From Dryococelus australis (lineage: Eukaryota; Arthropoda; Insecta; Phasmatodea; Phasmatidae): a stretch of DNA of 64,000 nt. Each line of letters starts with the position of its first letter. Positions within the stretch are counted from its first letter, which is position 1. Position numbers and translations under genes: made by a program. The notes under the pieces were generated by a model, which saw only the letters and a list, made by a program, of their open reading frames with translations, was not told the DNA's origin and did not search any database. The DNA lies in the NCBI GenBank assembly GCA_029891345.1, contig CM056993.1:276970016-277034015 (forward strand), written 5' to 3'. Below, piece after piece: positions 12,840-25,039 of this stretch.

Positions 12840-13409
12840 CTCATCGACGGCTACTGAAGTACGTGGTGACCATGAGAACTCATGTGTAAGCTGGTTCTCA
12901 GTGCCTGGGGCATGATGTTCCTCAAAATAATATGGTTGCAGCAGCATGGGCCAGCGCATGAGTTTGCTTCTGGCTTCACGAATTGTGTGGAGCCAGAGCA
13001 GGCACCAGTTGTTGGTCCTCAATGTAAAATGCTGGTACTCTAAGTATGTATAGTAGCACTTTACCGCCCACACGACTGCTAAGGACTATCTCTCGTTTAC
13101 TTCATATCGAGATTCGGTTGTGCCAAACTTGACACTCTCATATTCGATGACTTGCCTCTTGCTGTTCTTCCCAAGTTGGTACAATACTACACCCAGGCCC
13201 ATCTTGCTAGCGTTCGTCTGTAAATACAGGTGCCTACTGGGACCATGACGTGCTAGGACTGTGCACTGCTGGAATTGCTGCTTCAGTTCCTGAAAACTTG
13301 CCTCCTGGTCTACGGACCATACGAACATGCGTGTAGTTGAGAGTAGGTCAGTCAATGGCCCTGTAATTGTTGCAAATGCGGGAATATTGTCCCTGAGCCA
13401 ATTGACCAA
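12840..13409 (-). pseudogene. gypsy RT thumb and RNase H remnant
   Basis: NIPAFATITGPLTDLL begins the segment after the RT palm. LYLQTNASKMGLGVVLYQ is the first RNase H strand; the usual catalytic Asp in the TDAS position is replaced by Asn. The RNase H end (FTLRTNNWCLLWL) and the connection segment (HHAPGTENQLTHEFS) follow, where the usual ADxLSR motif is degraded. A frame change near 13080 separates the two halves. Confidence 0.82.
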
Positions 13410-13458
13410 ACCGAAAAACTTCCTCAGCTACTTGCGAGTTTTCGGAGGTTCATGCCGG

Positions 13459-13951
13459 TCAATCAGTTGAACCTGTTCCGGTGTTGGCTGACTGCCTTGC
13501 TTTTCCACCAGGTGCCCAAGGAATTCGATGCATCTCTTGCCGATGTGGCACTTCCTGTTCGCAAACATCAGTTGGTTGATTGTGAGTCATGACTGTTACC
13601 TTCCCCAGAATGTGTAAGACGTCCTTCACACTTACGTAGGGTGGGGGTGCGCTCTGCATGAACTTGTTCAGTGGCCTAAAGTCTACACAAAAATGCCACG
13701 TGTCGTCCTTCTTCGACATGGGCGTAATGGCCCTATTGCAGTAGCTGTTCGTAGGTTCTATGCCTCCAACTGCCAACATCTCTCTGATCTGCTCCTTGAT
13801 AATCACACTCTGGTGTGGTTGGTAACTGCATGGCATAGCAAATAATAGGTTGGTCGTGTTGCAATGGTATTCCATGTTCGGCAATAGTTGTTCTTCGTAG
13901 TGTGTCGGCATCCGCGAACATGTCTTTTCGCTCATGGATTATTCTCTGCAC
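13459..13951 (-). pseudogene. gypsy reverse transcriptase, N-terminal part
   Basis: Fingers and palm of a gypsy RT. The segment IREMLAVGGIEPTNSYCNRA corresponds to the RT start, and WHFCVDFRPLNKFM is the conserved first palm motif. A frame change follows, and the YxDD motif cannot be read here, so the enzyme is interrupted. The remaining polymerase parts continue to the left. Confidence 0.85.
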
Positions 13952-13975
13952 TGTGTCTCGGTACTCCTGCAGTAC

Positions 13976-14344
13976 TTAGTGGTCTAGTTCAGACAGGCTG
14001 ACTTCTGATGGGCTGTTGTTGATGCGAAGTTCCAGTTCGTACACAGTGTGAGGCTCTTTGCATCCAAAATGTATACTATGGGCTGCAGGCTCGACAATCG
14101 CCTGTTGCTCGGCGAGCCATGTAATGCTTAGGATAGCTTCTTCCCGCAGGTCCTCTGATACCAGGGCTGTATTTTTTGTTTCGATGTCCTTAATGTGGAT
14201 TGTCACTGCTGCCTCTCTGATCGTCTGCCCTGTGTGGAGGTGTGTGACGAGGTGTGCCATCTCATGAGTTGGGTCCAGTCTCTGACCCTTCATGAAGTAC
14301 CTCCTGACGAAATTGTGGGACGCCGCTGTTTCCACTAATGCCAT
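13976..14344 (-). pseudogene. gypsy aspartic protease (retropepsin) remnant
   Basis: It begins ALVETAASHNFVRR, at the position of the retropepsin active-site loop. The catalytic Asp-Thr-Gly has become Glu-Thr-Ala, so the enzyme would be dead. About 80 residues on, ILSITWLAEQQAIVEP matches the C-terminal flap and hydrophobic strand seen in gypsy proteases. The same region is recognisable in the gag-protease remnant at 1.5-1.7 kb. In a live element the protease cuts the polyprotein. Confidence 0.8.
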
Positions 14345-14779
14345 TAATAATCACCAGAATTCTCAACATCCGATGCATAGCCTCGCCAATATGTTGGACT
14401 ACTATCTGTTGTGATGCTTTTGTGATCCTTTTGATTGTCTGTCGTTTCCCTGCTGTATGGATGCTAGGTGGTTTAGTTGGGCAATTGACATCTTGTCCTC
14501 ACAAATCGGTTACCCGTCTGTTTCTCTTTAATGTTCCACTCAATTCTGGCCTTCAGGACTATACACTCGTTATACCAGTGTTTTTCAGGGTAGTAGCAGC
14601 ATTTAAGTGGGAGGTTTTGCCCTCTCCTCTTTTCTCTTTCTTCTCCTTATCTTGGTGCTCCTTCCCTTGGTCCATTCCATCTTGGTGGCGGTGGGCCAAT
14701 GTCAGCCCCCGTCTCTGGTTCCTGCAAGGTCGGAAGTTACTTCCCCTTCCATTACTGGAGTGTGCCTTTGATACCTGGG

Positions 14780-15236
14780 TCTGTTGCCTTACACTGGGCC
14801 TTGGACATGGTTGGCCTGTCCATTATCCCTCCCTCTCCTTCCTGCTCGGTACCCTCTGTCACCTAGGTCAAATAAGGCTGCTGACCATCTTAAGTCTTCA
14901 ACACTTCCATGTATTAGTGGTGCCATTGCCAGTATGAATTCCGGTTGTATAGTGGAGGCCACTACCTCCAGAATATCTGTGTCACTCATGTGTGGGTGAA
15001 ATTGCCGGATCGTGTTAACTTTGCATGTGGCAAATGCTGTTAAGCTTTCCTCTGGACCGTGGACATCCGAAAATGCCCTTCTTTGCACCTGTAGTGACGA
15101 AAAGGTATTTACAAAGCAGAAATTGAATACTGCTAGGAAAACTCCTCCCATGGAAAGTAGTAATGCTTGATAGACCTCCACCATGTGCATGCTCCCCCTT
15201 GCATTTTCTCGGCGATGCATTATCCCCATTCTTCAC
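14780..15236 (-). pseudogene. gypsy gag fragment
   Basis: This minus-strand open region has a gag-like arrangement: a mid-region GPEESLTAFATCKV, then a helix ending SDTDILEVVASTIQPEF, then a basic Arg/Gly tail. In gypsy elements this is the capsid region, where short helices with a conserved acidic turn precede the nucleic-acid-binding tail. It is placed correctly upstream of the protease. Assignment depends on position as much as on sequence, because Gag is poorly conserved. No zinc knuckle was seen here. Confidence 0.55.
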
Positions 15237-15610
15237 TGCAAACTATATACCATGCTAAGTGGAACATGCAATCTGTAAAAATGGCTTGAGTTTCTTTGTT
15301 GGTTAATGCAGAGAACGTCAGTAATGTGTGGAATTTGTTGAGGTTAGGTGACATCTGGTGTATTTGAGATGTTTGAGGTTGATCATTGACCATGGCTTGT
15401 TATATTAAAACATGTAGCCTGTCACTCTCCTCATATATGTGCCCTGTGTTCCTGTTCGTTCGTGCCTCTACTACTTCGACACTTGCTGGGCTGATAATCG
15501 TGCTGTACGCTTCATAACGGACTTCTCGATGCTTCGAAAATGCCCATTGCAATTGCTCCTGCGACCTGTGGACACATTTCTCAGAGCGAAAATGCCGGGG
15601 GTTTGTGCTG

Positions 15611-16997
15611 TGAGCCACCCTTTTTGCTCCACATCAGGGGAAAAGAAAAACATCCCAGTGCTTCCAAACAAATAAAAACCCCACGTGCTGGCCCCCAACA
15701 CAAGCACCAAGGTAACCCACAGGAGAACGTGAAATAAAGTGTCTCCACTCCCACATGCAATCCTTAAGTGTAGAAATAAATAACAATGGAGGAAGTAAGC
15801 CCAGCCCAAAATAATTATTAAACATCTAAGTCCACTCTCATACATTGTTCTCCATTCAGGTACACTGTTGTGGGTTTTTTTTTAACACCCATCAACAACA
15901 CGCTAGAGATCCCGTCAATAAATAAGTTAAAAATATGAATGTGCACTTACAAAAACAAGGTAGTAGGTATTAGTTAGTTTTTTTTTTAAATAAATAATAA
16001 CACAATGTTATCTGTTTATGGTTTTTTGTTTGACACTTTTTTCCTTCTTACCCCACATACAATGAGAAGAGTTAAAATATATAATATTTAAACAAAACAA
16101 TAATTGATGTTAGGAGTGTTATATTTGCTTCAAACTAGTTACAGTTAACAGACCCCTTTTTGTGTGTTTGCATATTCTTAATTTTTCTTTTTTTTTATAT
16201 TGTTACCTTCAGCAAAAAAAAACTTAGCATGCACCCAAATATTAACATTTTAACTACAACTTCCTCGCTTTCTTCTTCATTGTATTTTAAGACCAACCAA
16301 ATATTAAAACTTTTCTTATAAAATACTTTTGGATATCCACACCTTTTCATTTCAAGAACCTCTAACAAGTTAAGTAAAAAAATTTTAAATTTTGTATTCA
16401 AGGGTAATTGAGTCCAGTATAAAACATTGTGCAGCATGTTGAAGGCAGCCACTGTCGTGGTGTATGCAGTAGTAAAAAAAAGTCACATGTTAGAAGAAAA
16501 TAAATTTCTGACCAAAAGGATGGAAATGGGGTGGCCGAGGAGTCGACACACCACTGTTGCTTAAATCATAGCATGGACCACGGTCCAATCACTTGAAAAG
16601 CACGAGGCAGATCACAACTCCAAAATGGCTAGGTCGTGTAGCCGGGATACCTCAGTGAACAAAATTACAAGTGAAACACAATAAATGAGCACCAATAATG
16701 CAAACAAACAATTACCGCAACCATTTACCAAAAGATAAGAACTTATGACTCTCCTATGCGTTGAAGTGGGGCTCTTATGCCTTAATAAAACTGAAAGCTA
16801 GGTAGTAAATTTTCAAAACCAACTAGATCGTGTGGAAGTAAAAGTCGTAGAAGACAGGGTCAGCACATTCCTTCACATGTGACAGTGACTGTACGATGTT
16901 CCAAAATCGCGACATGCCAAGTCGATAAATATTGAAAAGTCTTATCTCAGAGTTGAATACAAAAGAAAATTACATATTACATATAAACATGATTAAC
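15611..16997. repeat. Long direct repeat, copy A
   Basis: It matches copy B at 23578-24968 in the same orientation. The first 140 bases and last 80 bases differ visibly between copies, but the 1167-base core (15750-16916) shows only a handful of differences. Both copies begin TGAG(C/T)CACCC. It sits about 375 bases to the right of a minus-strand gag, as copy B sits relative to its own gag. It may be a gypsy LTR or leader, but no polypurine tract or primer-binding site was found at its edges. It holds an 85-codon minus-strand open frame (16195-16452) with no recognised domain. Confidence 0.9.
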
Positions 16998-18502
16998 GTA
17001 ACGACAAAACCAAATAAAAGGCTCCACATTAACTTAATTTCAATAAAGGTAGCAAACAAGCTTAACACATTTCAGCCAGGAAAATCATAACTGATACAAA
17101 TATTTTTCGTTATTATGGTACTAGTTCTGCCACCCATCTTTGCAGTGGACAGACACAATCATAGAGGTACAGAATAAACTTGTGAATAAAAGTGTTAAGA
17201 TATTTTTTTTTTTTTTTTTTTTTTTCGGTGTTTATGGCAAATGAACGCGAACTATTTATATCCAGTATGGTTCAGAATTAACACAAAGTGTAGAGTAACA
17301 TTAAGAAAAGACAATAAAATACTGTGTACACACTTAATACAAAGGTAAAATGAGTGATTTTAACATATTGCCAAAATGAACATTACGACAGTATTAGTTA
17401 TCTTTGACAGGTGCTGCCCTCTGAAGTGCAATGTGGCAGATAAATAAATACACAAATTAGTATATTATGGCTTTACTACTTGGCAAACATAAGTGAAATG
17501 AAAACAATTTTTTTTGACATATATAAAGTTATAAATACCAATATACATATCTCATATTATTATTTTTTTCGTTTGCACAATTAAATAATTACATAAAATT
17601 CCTTTTTTTTTTTTTTTACAGACTATAGCAAATGTGATATTCCGACTGGGAACAAGGTAAGATCATAAAGAAAGAAGAAAAAAACGAGCTTTGCAAAAGC
17701 GTGTATTGCTAGAAAAGCACTCGGGAAAAAAATTAGGTTGGGAGAGATCATGCCGTAGCATGGCTCAACACTCTCCTACTCAAAACGTAACTACCCCCGC
17801 GATGGTGAGCAACAATCGATACACCAATAAAAATTGTATATTACATTACTCAAAGTTACTCAAATGAACTAACAACAAATTAAAATACCATGCACTTACC
17901 AAACAGATTCAGTAGGGTGGGAAAGTAAAATTACTATCACAGTCCTCTCAGGCGAGGAACCTGGAACTAGGTGGCAGAGAAGGAATAGGGTACACCCTCA
18001 GTCATAAAATGGAGACTCAATATGATTGGTGCACAACAAGGAAAACATACACCGACAGAGAGGTGAGATCTCTCAATGGACTAATCAACATCATATCACT
18101 TAATAAAAACTAACACCGCAATAATTAATGAAGTGACACCCATATCAAACCATATTGTGAATCCTAGAAATATTTCCAAAAATATTTCACAAAGAATAAC
18201 ATCTACAAATGCAAAAACCATATTATCGTCATCTATATCCATACAGAAGCGCAATGAAAAACATTATTACAATCTCGTGCAAATTAACTGTTTTAATACT
18301 AGTACCATGGATTTTTATTTTGAGTTTAGGCCTATGTCATTAGAACAATTAGAAGACCCTATAAAGACTCAGACAAGTGGGTGATCAGTCCACTACAGAG
18401 ACAGTCAGGGTTCATCTTAAAATTTGGCAAAATTGCATACATAGATGTACGAAGGTATGGAGAAATCCAAGGAGATAAACAACAACAAATGGCAGGTAGG
18501 GC
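16998..18502. other. Non-coding stretch with poly-T tracts
   Basis: AT-rich sequence between repeat copy A and the integrase end of the second gypsy element. It has two long T runs (near 17205-17225 and 17605-17620). A plus-strand frame at 18133-18384 is unrecognised. No envelope gene was seen. Confidence 0.55.
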
Positions 18503-19573
18503 CTACACTGCCCTAACACTATCAGAACGATAAGTAGCAACTTTGGAATAAAACCTTTTTAAATGGGAGACATGTGCATGCATAACACAAACTTCACTTT
18601 CAGGATTAATTATCTTGGCAGTGATACGGGTTAAAAACCGCTGGATACTATAGGGACCAGCCCAACAAAACGACAACTTTGCCATTCTCCTGCCAATGGC
18701 TTTACTAGTAGGATGACTTCTTAGCAACACTAGGTCACCTACCTTGAATGAATTTTGAATTCTACCAGCATTTAACACTCACATGTCCTTTCGTGAGCGG
18801 CCTTCAAATTTTTAAGAGCAGAAGACCAAACATCTGCTATATTACTAACATCATCAGGCAGCAAATCACTTAATTCCCACAAATTGGATAAGGGGTTGTT
18901 TGTGCAAGTAAGTAAATATTAACTTGAAAGGAATTGACTTGTGAGATTCATGTCGTGCATATTTGAAAGCAATTTGGAGCCAATGTAAATTCCTATCCCA
19001 GTTCGTCTGGTCCTTCGCATGGAAAACAATAGGAGCAGAACAAGGGTTTCTATTCAAATGCTCCGCATGCGAGGGAGGATGATTATACGGGGACAGGGTT
19101 GTGTGTTTGTTGCCAAAAGAGAAACACATTTGTTTGAAATGTTTTGCTGTGAATTGAGGACCATTTTCAGAAACTATAGAAGCAGGAATGCCAAAATGTT
19201 GAACAATATGTGCCTGGAGGGCATGAATTGTAGTCAACGCAGTAGCTTTTCTCAAAGGCATTAACCACACAAATTTGGAAAATGCATCTACACATACGAA
19301 AAGCATATTATGTCCAGATTTGCTACGAGGCAAGGGTCCAACAAAATCGATAAACACTTTCTGCATTGGTTCCTCAGCTACTTCTGAAGTTAGAAATCCT
19401 AAATGAGTGTTTTGTGCTGGTTTGCTCATAGCGCATAGAGTACACATTATTACTCTATCAGAAATTTCTACATTTATTCCTTTCCAAATAAAATGTTTCC
19501 AGATTGCCTGTATAGTCTTGTAAGTTCCTAGGTGTCCACCTACAGAAGAAGAATAAAAATACTTAAAAACCAT
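18503..19573 (-). pseudogene. gypsy integrase with C-terminal tail
   Basis: The zinc finger is complete (GGHLGTYKTIQAIWKHF, then MCTLCAMSK), giving the His-His-Cys-Cys set. The core has FIDFVGPL with the first Asp intact. The second motif reads IVSENGPQF, with Glu in place of the catalytic Asp, and the third reads PSHAEHLNRN with Glu present. After a frame change near 18820, FKVGDLVLLRSHP through LSFCWAGPYSI matches the C-terminal DNA-binding domain. The core altered at one catalytic site is not expected to work. Confidence 0.9.
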
Positions 19574-19599
19574 GGGTTTCAGAACATTAGCAAAACAAT

Positions 19600-20033
19600 A
19601 TGTTTTCTGTTGTCACAAGACTTACAAAATAGGACACCTTTAGACAATGAATATGGTTTTCGTTCAATACTAGACTGCAAATTTTGAATAATAATTTTTG
19701 ACTCTAGGTCTTCTTCCTGGTAATTCTTAATGTTATCAAAAGCCAAATGGAAATCAGTAAAAGGTCACAACTTATTAAATTTTCAGTTTCTTCTAACACT
19801 TTAGTTCCTGCAAACATACGTGAGAGGGCATCTGCAACAACATTCTGAGTACCCTTAATGTGTTGGACATTTAATTTCAAAGAGGAGATTCACATCACCC
19901 AATGGCCTATTTTCCCTAACTGATGTGGGTGTGCTAACAGCTAAGACAAAGCCTGATTATCTGTTTCTAATAAAAATTCGGAATGCTCAAGACATTCACG
20001 GAATTTATCAACGCCAAATACAACTGCTAAACA
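19600..20033 (-). pseudogene. gypsy RNase H end and connection
   Basis: Readable minus-strand pieces include a segment around ECLEHSEFLLETDNQALS and, in another frame, VADALSRMFAGTKV, the connection motif before integrase. Frame changes and stops separate them. Confidence 0.75.
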
Positions 20034-21010
20034 TTATAATTCATAGATGGTAGATGATTTTCTTTCCTGGGGGGTCAAAGTATGTGAAGTATAAGCCACC
20101 AGCTGAAATACACCATCTATTTCTTGTAAAAGTACTGCCAGTACAGCCAAACTAGAGGCGTCGGTTTGTAAAATGGACTCCTTGGAAAAGTCAGCCATTC
20201 GCAGCACAACAGGATTAGTAATGACATTTTTTAAAGTATCAAATGCTTTCTGATGGTCTGCATGCCAATCAAATTTGGAATTTTTCTTTCTTAATTGGTT
20301 AAGGGGAGCAGCCTTTTCTACCAAATGTGGAATGAATTTCCCCAAAAACTGAATCATACTAATAAAACGAGCTATACTCTTTGCATCCCTAGGTTGGGGA
20401 AAATTCCTAACTGCTTTGGTCCTTTCTGGATCTATGGAAATACGCTCACAAGAAATTTTATGACCCAGAAATGAAATCTCAGGAACCGCAAACTTGACCT
20501 TGGCAGTATTTACAGTCAAACCAGCTGTTTTAAAATGCGAAAAGACGTCTTCTATATGGGTTAAATGTTCCTCAAAATTTTCAGAATAGACCACCAAATT
20601 ATCAAGATAATTGTATAAAGATTTGACGTCTAAATCATGAAATATCTGATCTAACAGCCTGGTGAGTACTTGGGCACCTGTTGCCAAACCAAACGGAACC
20701 TGTGGGAACTAATACAAGTTTCAGGGCACACAAAAACTGATTATGTGTTTCGATTCTTTACTCAAAGGTATCTGGTGGTAAGCAGCATTCAAATATATGG
20801 TGGTACAATTTTTGGCCCTACTAAACAAACGAAAGGCAGAGTGCAAGTCCGGCCATGGCACAGATTCAATTACAATTTTCTTATTTACCTTACGGTAATC
20901 AATAACCATGTGTTGTTTTCAATTAGGCTTAGGAACAAGAAAAGTTGGAATAGCATACCATGATGTTGATTCTCTATAACCCCTTTATTGATCAGGTTCT
21001 GGACCTGCAA
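20034..21010 (-). pseudogene. gypsy reverse transcriptase and RNase H start
   Basis: The fingers motif MVIDYRKVNKKI is near 20909. Palm motif A is degraded to TIYLNAAYHQIPL, with Asn where the catalytic Asp should be. After a frame change, PFGLATGAQV begins motif B. Motif C reads YNYLDNLVVYS, with the second Asp changed to Asn. The thumb (FLGHKIS) and the RNase H start (ILQTDASSLAVLAVLL, Asp intact) follow. Two of three polymerase acidic residues are lost, so the RT is dead. Confidence 0.9.
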
Positions 21011-21258
21011 TCTAAGTAGCTCCTTTTTTGGAGGGGCCAAATGATACGGATAACTTTTAACTAGTTCTTGGTCTAAAAGCTTGACTCGTACTCCAGTATT
21101 TTGGTTAGTCCTAATTCAGTTGTTAACACACTGGGAAAACGATCACACAATTTCCGAATTTTATTTTGCTCTAAATCAGATAAATTAATAAAACTATTTT
21201 CTAGAACTTTTGCTTCGCAATCCCATTAATTTCAGAGGTGGTAGGAGGAACTTGATTA

Positions 21259-21747
21259 CTAATAAAAGGAATTCTCTCTTTTGGGGCAAATTAAAAAAAC
21301 AAGTCCCTCCTGAACATCTAGAATAAGACCCGTTTTTCTCATGAAATCTGCTCCAATAATGAAATCCAAACTCAGCTCGTCAGCAATGAGGCATTTTATC
21401 ATCCAAGTAATGCGTGAAATGTTAACCTTTATTACAGCACAACAAGAAATGGACAATGGAGCTTTAGAAGTGGTAAAACATTTAACATGGTTCTCTTCAA
21501 TCAACATAAAAAGGTTCTATTCCTGTAAATGTTTAAAAAGTTCTTTGGAAATAACAGTTCTCACAGAACCAGAGTCCACAAGTGCACTGATACAAACAGA
21601 ATCTACATTTAATTCTACATGTAGAATACTTACTTTACGAACACCAACGACACTAGCAAACTGGACGCGACACAAGGCCAAACCACTAGAATACTCATGC
21701 TCACCGTGAGCGTCAGGTTGTCCAAACAACTGTTGGAAAAGGTACAA
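21259..21747 (-). pseudogene. gypsy aspartic protease remnant
   Basis: ALVDSGSVRTVISKELF is the retropepsin active-site loop, with catalytic Asp intact and Ser in the DSG form. After a frame change near 21510, LDFIIGADFMRKTGLILD matches the second conserved strand and flap region of gypsy proteases. Length and position between nucleocapsid and RT are normal. Apart from the frameshift, the key residues survive. Confidence 0.85.
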
Positions 21748-21862
21748 ATGTCTATCCTGGGAGAAATGTGAGCATTGAAAGAGTCAAGATTGGGTTTACA
21801 ACAAAAGCGAGGGTGGTCGCTCACTTTTCCTCCCCGCTGGGCATGTTTTTTTTAAACTGGAA

Positions 21863-21904
21863 ACAATTTGCAATTGTATGTCCAGTCCTTTTGCAATAAT
21901 GACA
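21863..21904 (-). other. CCHC zinc knuckle of gypsy nucleocapsid
   Basis: The minus strand encodes CHYCKRTGHTIANC, a perfect C-x2-C-x4-H-x4-C zinc knuckle. In retroelements this binds the genomic RNA. It lies between the gag helices and the protease, as expected. Confidence 0.9.
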
Positions 21905-22159
21905 TACAGGCGGCCTGCGATTACCACTGGAGGGGTCTGATTTACCTGTGTCAACATCTCTATCTACTTTACTCACAATTTAAATATATTTTCCTTCATC
22001 AGTAGACCTATAGCCTGTTGGTTTATTTTGTCTTTTGTCACTCTGTACTGCAAAGGTGCCTGATTTATTTGGTTGCTGCCTATGAAAAGAGTTGTCTTTA
22101 AAAGAAAAAGTTGGCTTTTCACACCTCTGATCCACATAGCGCATATTTTGTGAATGAAT

Positions 22160-23230
22160 GCAAATATTATCTAAACCTGCGAAATTTGTTGGTTTATATA
22201 AAAATCTAAGTGGGTGCGTTCCTGAGTTGCAAGGCCCTCTAAATTGTTGTCAACCACTTCTTGTTCACTAAGGGACAACCTTAGTACCAGGGCAGCCTCT
22301 TTAATGCTACTTACATAAACTGACAATGCGTCATAAGGACCCTGTAAACAATTGAAATGCTTCAACCTTAACCTCTGGTAGGAATAAAAAAAATGAAAAA
22401 TATCTTTATTGTATGGATCAAAATTATGGCCCTGTGCAATGTCATGTTGTGAGTGTTCACTCAATGGTTCTTGAGTGAAAGAGAAAATAACCTCCAGCAA
22501 CTGAGTTTCTGGTACTGAATTACTTTGGTGTAAAACAACAGTGACTTTCAGGAAATCTAAAAATATATTTATATTTAAACCATCAGTTAAAGGTAAGTCA
22601 TATAACATTCTTTCAAGGGGGTGGGGAATTTTGCCAAAAACAGTTGAGGGTGTTTTAAAACACTTGGGAAAACACCAGAAGTCATAGTGACATGGGGTAC
22701 AAAAACAGCTGTGAAATGGGTCCAAACGCATGAGCAGTGGAAGCGTAGGTAGGTATAAAACCAGCACAAAAACTGACTATTGGGATTGTGGATGTGGAAA
22801 CAGGACCTGTGACAGGAGGAGGTGTGCCTTTAAGTGGGTTTTGAGTGTTGGATGTAGAAGCACCTTGAATGGCAATAGCACTGATTTTATCTGGTACATG
22901 TGAGACAGTACTTACTTGGTGGGTAGTAGTAACGACAGACACATTACTTTCTGCCAGGTTAACAGCCTCAGCAAGCATTGCCACCTGGTGAACAACATTC
23001 TTCAGAGATGTAACATGTGACTCAGATAAGGCCTCTCGAGCAGGATCGATAAGATTCTTGGTCCATCTGTGCAGGTGAGTGAGTATATCTGATTCGTGCA
23101 AAGGTTAAGGAAGATTGATTGTCTTCCAAATTATCATCCAGCTCCATTAGGGGAAATATTTTAGAAACCCAAATATCCACATCAGGTATAACCTCACTAT
23201 CAGTAAATTGTGTGGGGACAATGGGCAAGC
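22160..23230 (-). pseudogene. gypsy gag remnant
   Basis: Three overlapping minus-strand frames form a broken gag. Its C-terminal part reads ALSVYVSSIKEAALVLRLSL, then SEQEVVDNNLEGLATQERTH, the arrangement seen at the end of retrotransposon Gag domains. A zinc knuckle follows 260 bases downstream. The N-terminal part is Ser/Thr/Val-rich and unstructured. Frame changes near 22700 and 23080 break it. Confidence 0.75.
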
Positions 23231-23577
23231 CTTCATTAATTGCCCCTAATCTTTTTTTAAATTCAGCTACAGTTAGGTCAGTGGACTGAATACCATGTAC
23301 TTTGATTCAAAACACCAGCTCATCTTTAAACAGCCACTCAGGCACAATAGTGGATCGCATGATGATGGGCAAAACAAAACACACCCAAAAAAAACACAAA
23401 ACAGAAGCATAACAAAAAAATCAAAAAACAACCTAGGAACACTATTGGGGGCAGGTTCAATAAGGGAGGGGTGCTGAACAAACGAAACACCAAAAGATCA
23501 CGCAGGGGCAGAACAATCACTCACACGTATCAAGGAGGACCCTGATGCAAGTTAACCACGGGAATGCAAACAAAATT

Positions 23578-24968
23578 TGAGTCACCCCTTGACGCTCCAC
23601 AACAGGGGACGAGAAAAACAGCCCAGTCCTTTCCAAACTAAAGGAAATCCCCACCTGCTTGCCCCCAACATAAACACCGAAGTGCCCGACAGGAGGACAT
23701 GAAACGAAGTGTTTCCATTCCCACATGCAATCCTTAAGTGTAGAAATAAATAACAATGGAGGAAGTAAGCCCAGCCCAAAATAATTATTAAACATCTAAG
23801 TCCACTCTCATACATTGTTCTCCATTCAGGTACACTGTTGTGGGTTTTTTTTTTAACACCCATCAACAACACGCTAGAGATCCCGTCAATAAATAAGTTC
23901 AAAATATGAATGTGCACTTACAAAAACAAGGTAGTAGGTATTAGTTAGTTTTTTTTTAAAATAAATAATAACACAATGTTATCTGTTTATGGTTTTTTGT
24001 TTGACACTTTTTTCCTTCTTACCCCACATACAATGAGAAGAGTTAAAATATATAATATTTAAACAAAACAATAATTGATGTTAGGAGTGTTATATTTGCT
24101 TCAAACTAGTTACAGTTAACAGACCCCTTTTTGTGTGTTTGCATATTCTTAATTTTTCTTTTTTTTTATATTGTTACCTTCAGCAAAAAAAAACTTAGCA
24201 TGCACCCAAATATTAACATTTTAACTACAACTTCCTCGCTTTCTTCTTCATTGTATTTTAAGACCAACCAAATATTAAAACTTTTCTTATAAAATACTTT
24301 TGGATATCCACACCTTTTCATTTCAAGAACCTCTAACAAGTTAAGTAAAAAAATTTTAAATTTTGTATTCAAGGGTAATTGAGTCCAGTATAAAACATTG
24401 TGCAGCATGTTGAAGGCAGCCACTGTCGTGGTGTATGCAGTAGTAAAAAAAAGTCACATGTTAGAAGAAAATAAATTTCTGACCAAAAGGATGAAAATGG
24501 GGTGGCCGAGGAGTCGACACACCACTGTTGCTTAAATCATAGCATGGACCACGGTCCAATCACTTGAAAAGCACGAGGCAGATCACAACTCCAAAATGGC
24601 TAGGTCGTGTAGCCGGGATACCTCAGTGAACAAAATTACAAGTGAAACACAATAAATGAGCACCAATAATGCAAACAAACAATTACCGCAACCATTTACC
24701 AAAAGATAAGAACTTATGACTCTCCTATGCGTTGAAGTGGGGCTCTTATGCCTTAATAAAACTGAAAGCTAGGTAGTAAATTTTCAAAACCAACTAGATC
24801 GTGTGGAAGTAAAAGTCGTAGAAGACAGGGTCAGCACATTCCTTCACATGTGACAGTGACTGTACGATGTTCCAAAATCGCGACATGACCAGTCGATAAG
24901 TATTGATAAGCCATATCGCAGTGTTGAATTCAAAAGAAAATTACATATTTCATATAAACATGATTAAT
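23578..24968. repeat. Long direct repeat, copy B
   Basis: The second copy, with its near-identical core at 23720-24887. It begins TGAGTCACCC and ends in TACATATTTCATATAAACAT, just before Maverick 1. It keeps the same 85-codon minus-strand frame (24166-24423). If copies A and B were the two LTRs of the gypsy element between them, the element would be about 9.4 kb. The edges do not clearly support that. Confidence 0.9.
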
Positions 24969-25039
24969 AGTATTATAGAAATTCCGATTCGAGCGCACCC
25001 CCCAGTTATCAGAAAACCAACGGTTAATTGAATGCTTGA

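Larger units (their letters stand above)
10640..15236 (-). mobile_element. Ty3/gypsy retrotransposon, copy at 10.6-15.2 kb
   Basis: A nearly complete but decayed minus-strand gypsy element. Read right to left it holds gag, protease, RT, RNase H and integrase in canonical Ty3/gypsy order. No LTR pair could be assigned with confidence. The repeat at 15611-16997 lies where a 5' LTR would be, about 375 bases before gag, but I see no matching copy on the left. The left end has a CTG/CTC-rich tract. Confidence 0.85.
18503..23300 (-). mobile_element. Ty3/gypsy retrotransposon, copy at 18.5-23.3 kb
   Basis: A second minus-strand gypsy element, distinct in sequence from the one at 10.6-15.2 kb. Read right to left it has gag, a CCHC zinc knuckle, protease with the DSG motif, RT, RNase H, and integrase with a chromodomain-like tail. 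Gene order is complete, but all open frames are broken. Confidence 0.88.

Noticed and set aside
14338-14937. 199-codon plus-strand frame with many hydrophobic residues
   Set aside because: It lies antisense to the gypsy gag-protease region, which has a clear identity on the minus strand.
16195-16452. 85-codon minus-strand frame identical in both long-repeat copies
   Set aside because: Identity follows from the near-identical DNA core, so it is not evidence of selection; no domain was recognised.
15611-24968. Calling the long repeats LTRs of the enclosed gypsy element
   Set aside because: The TG start fits, but no polypurine tract follows copy A, no primer-binding site is next to copy B, and divergence between copies is uneven; kept as an unassigned repeat.
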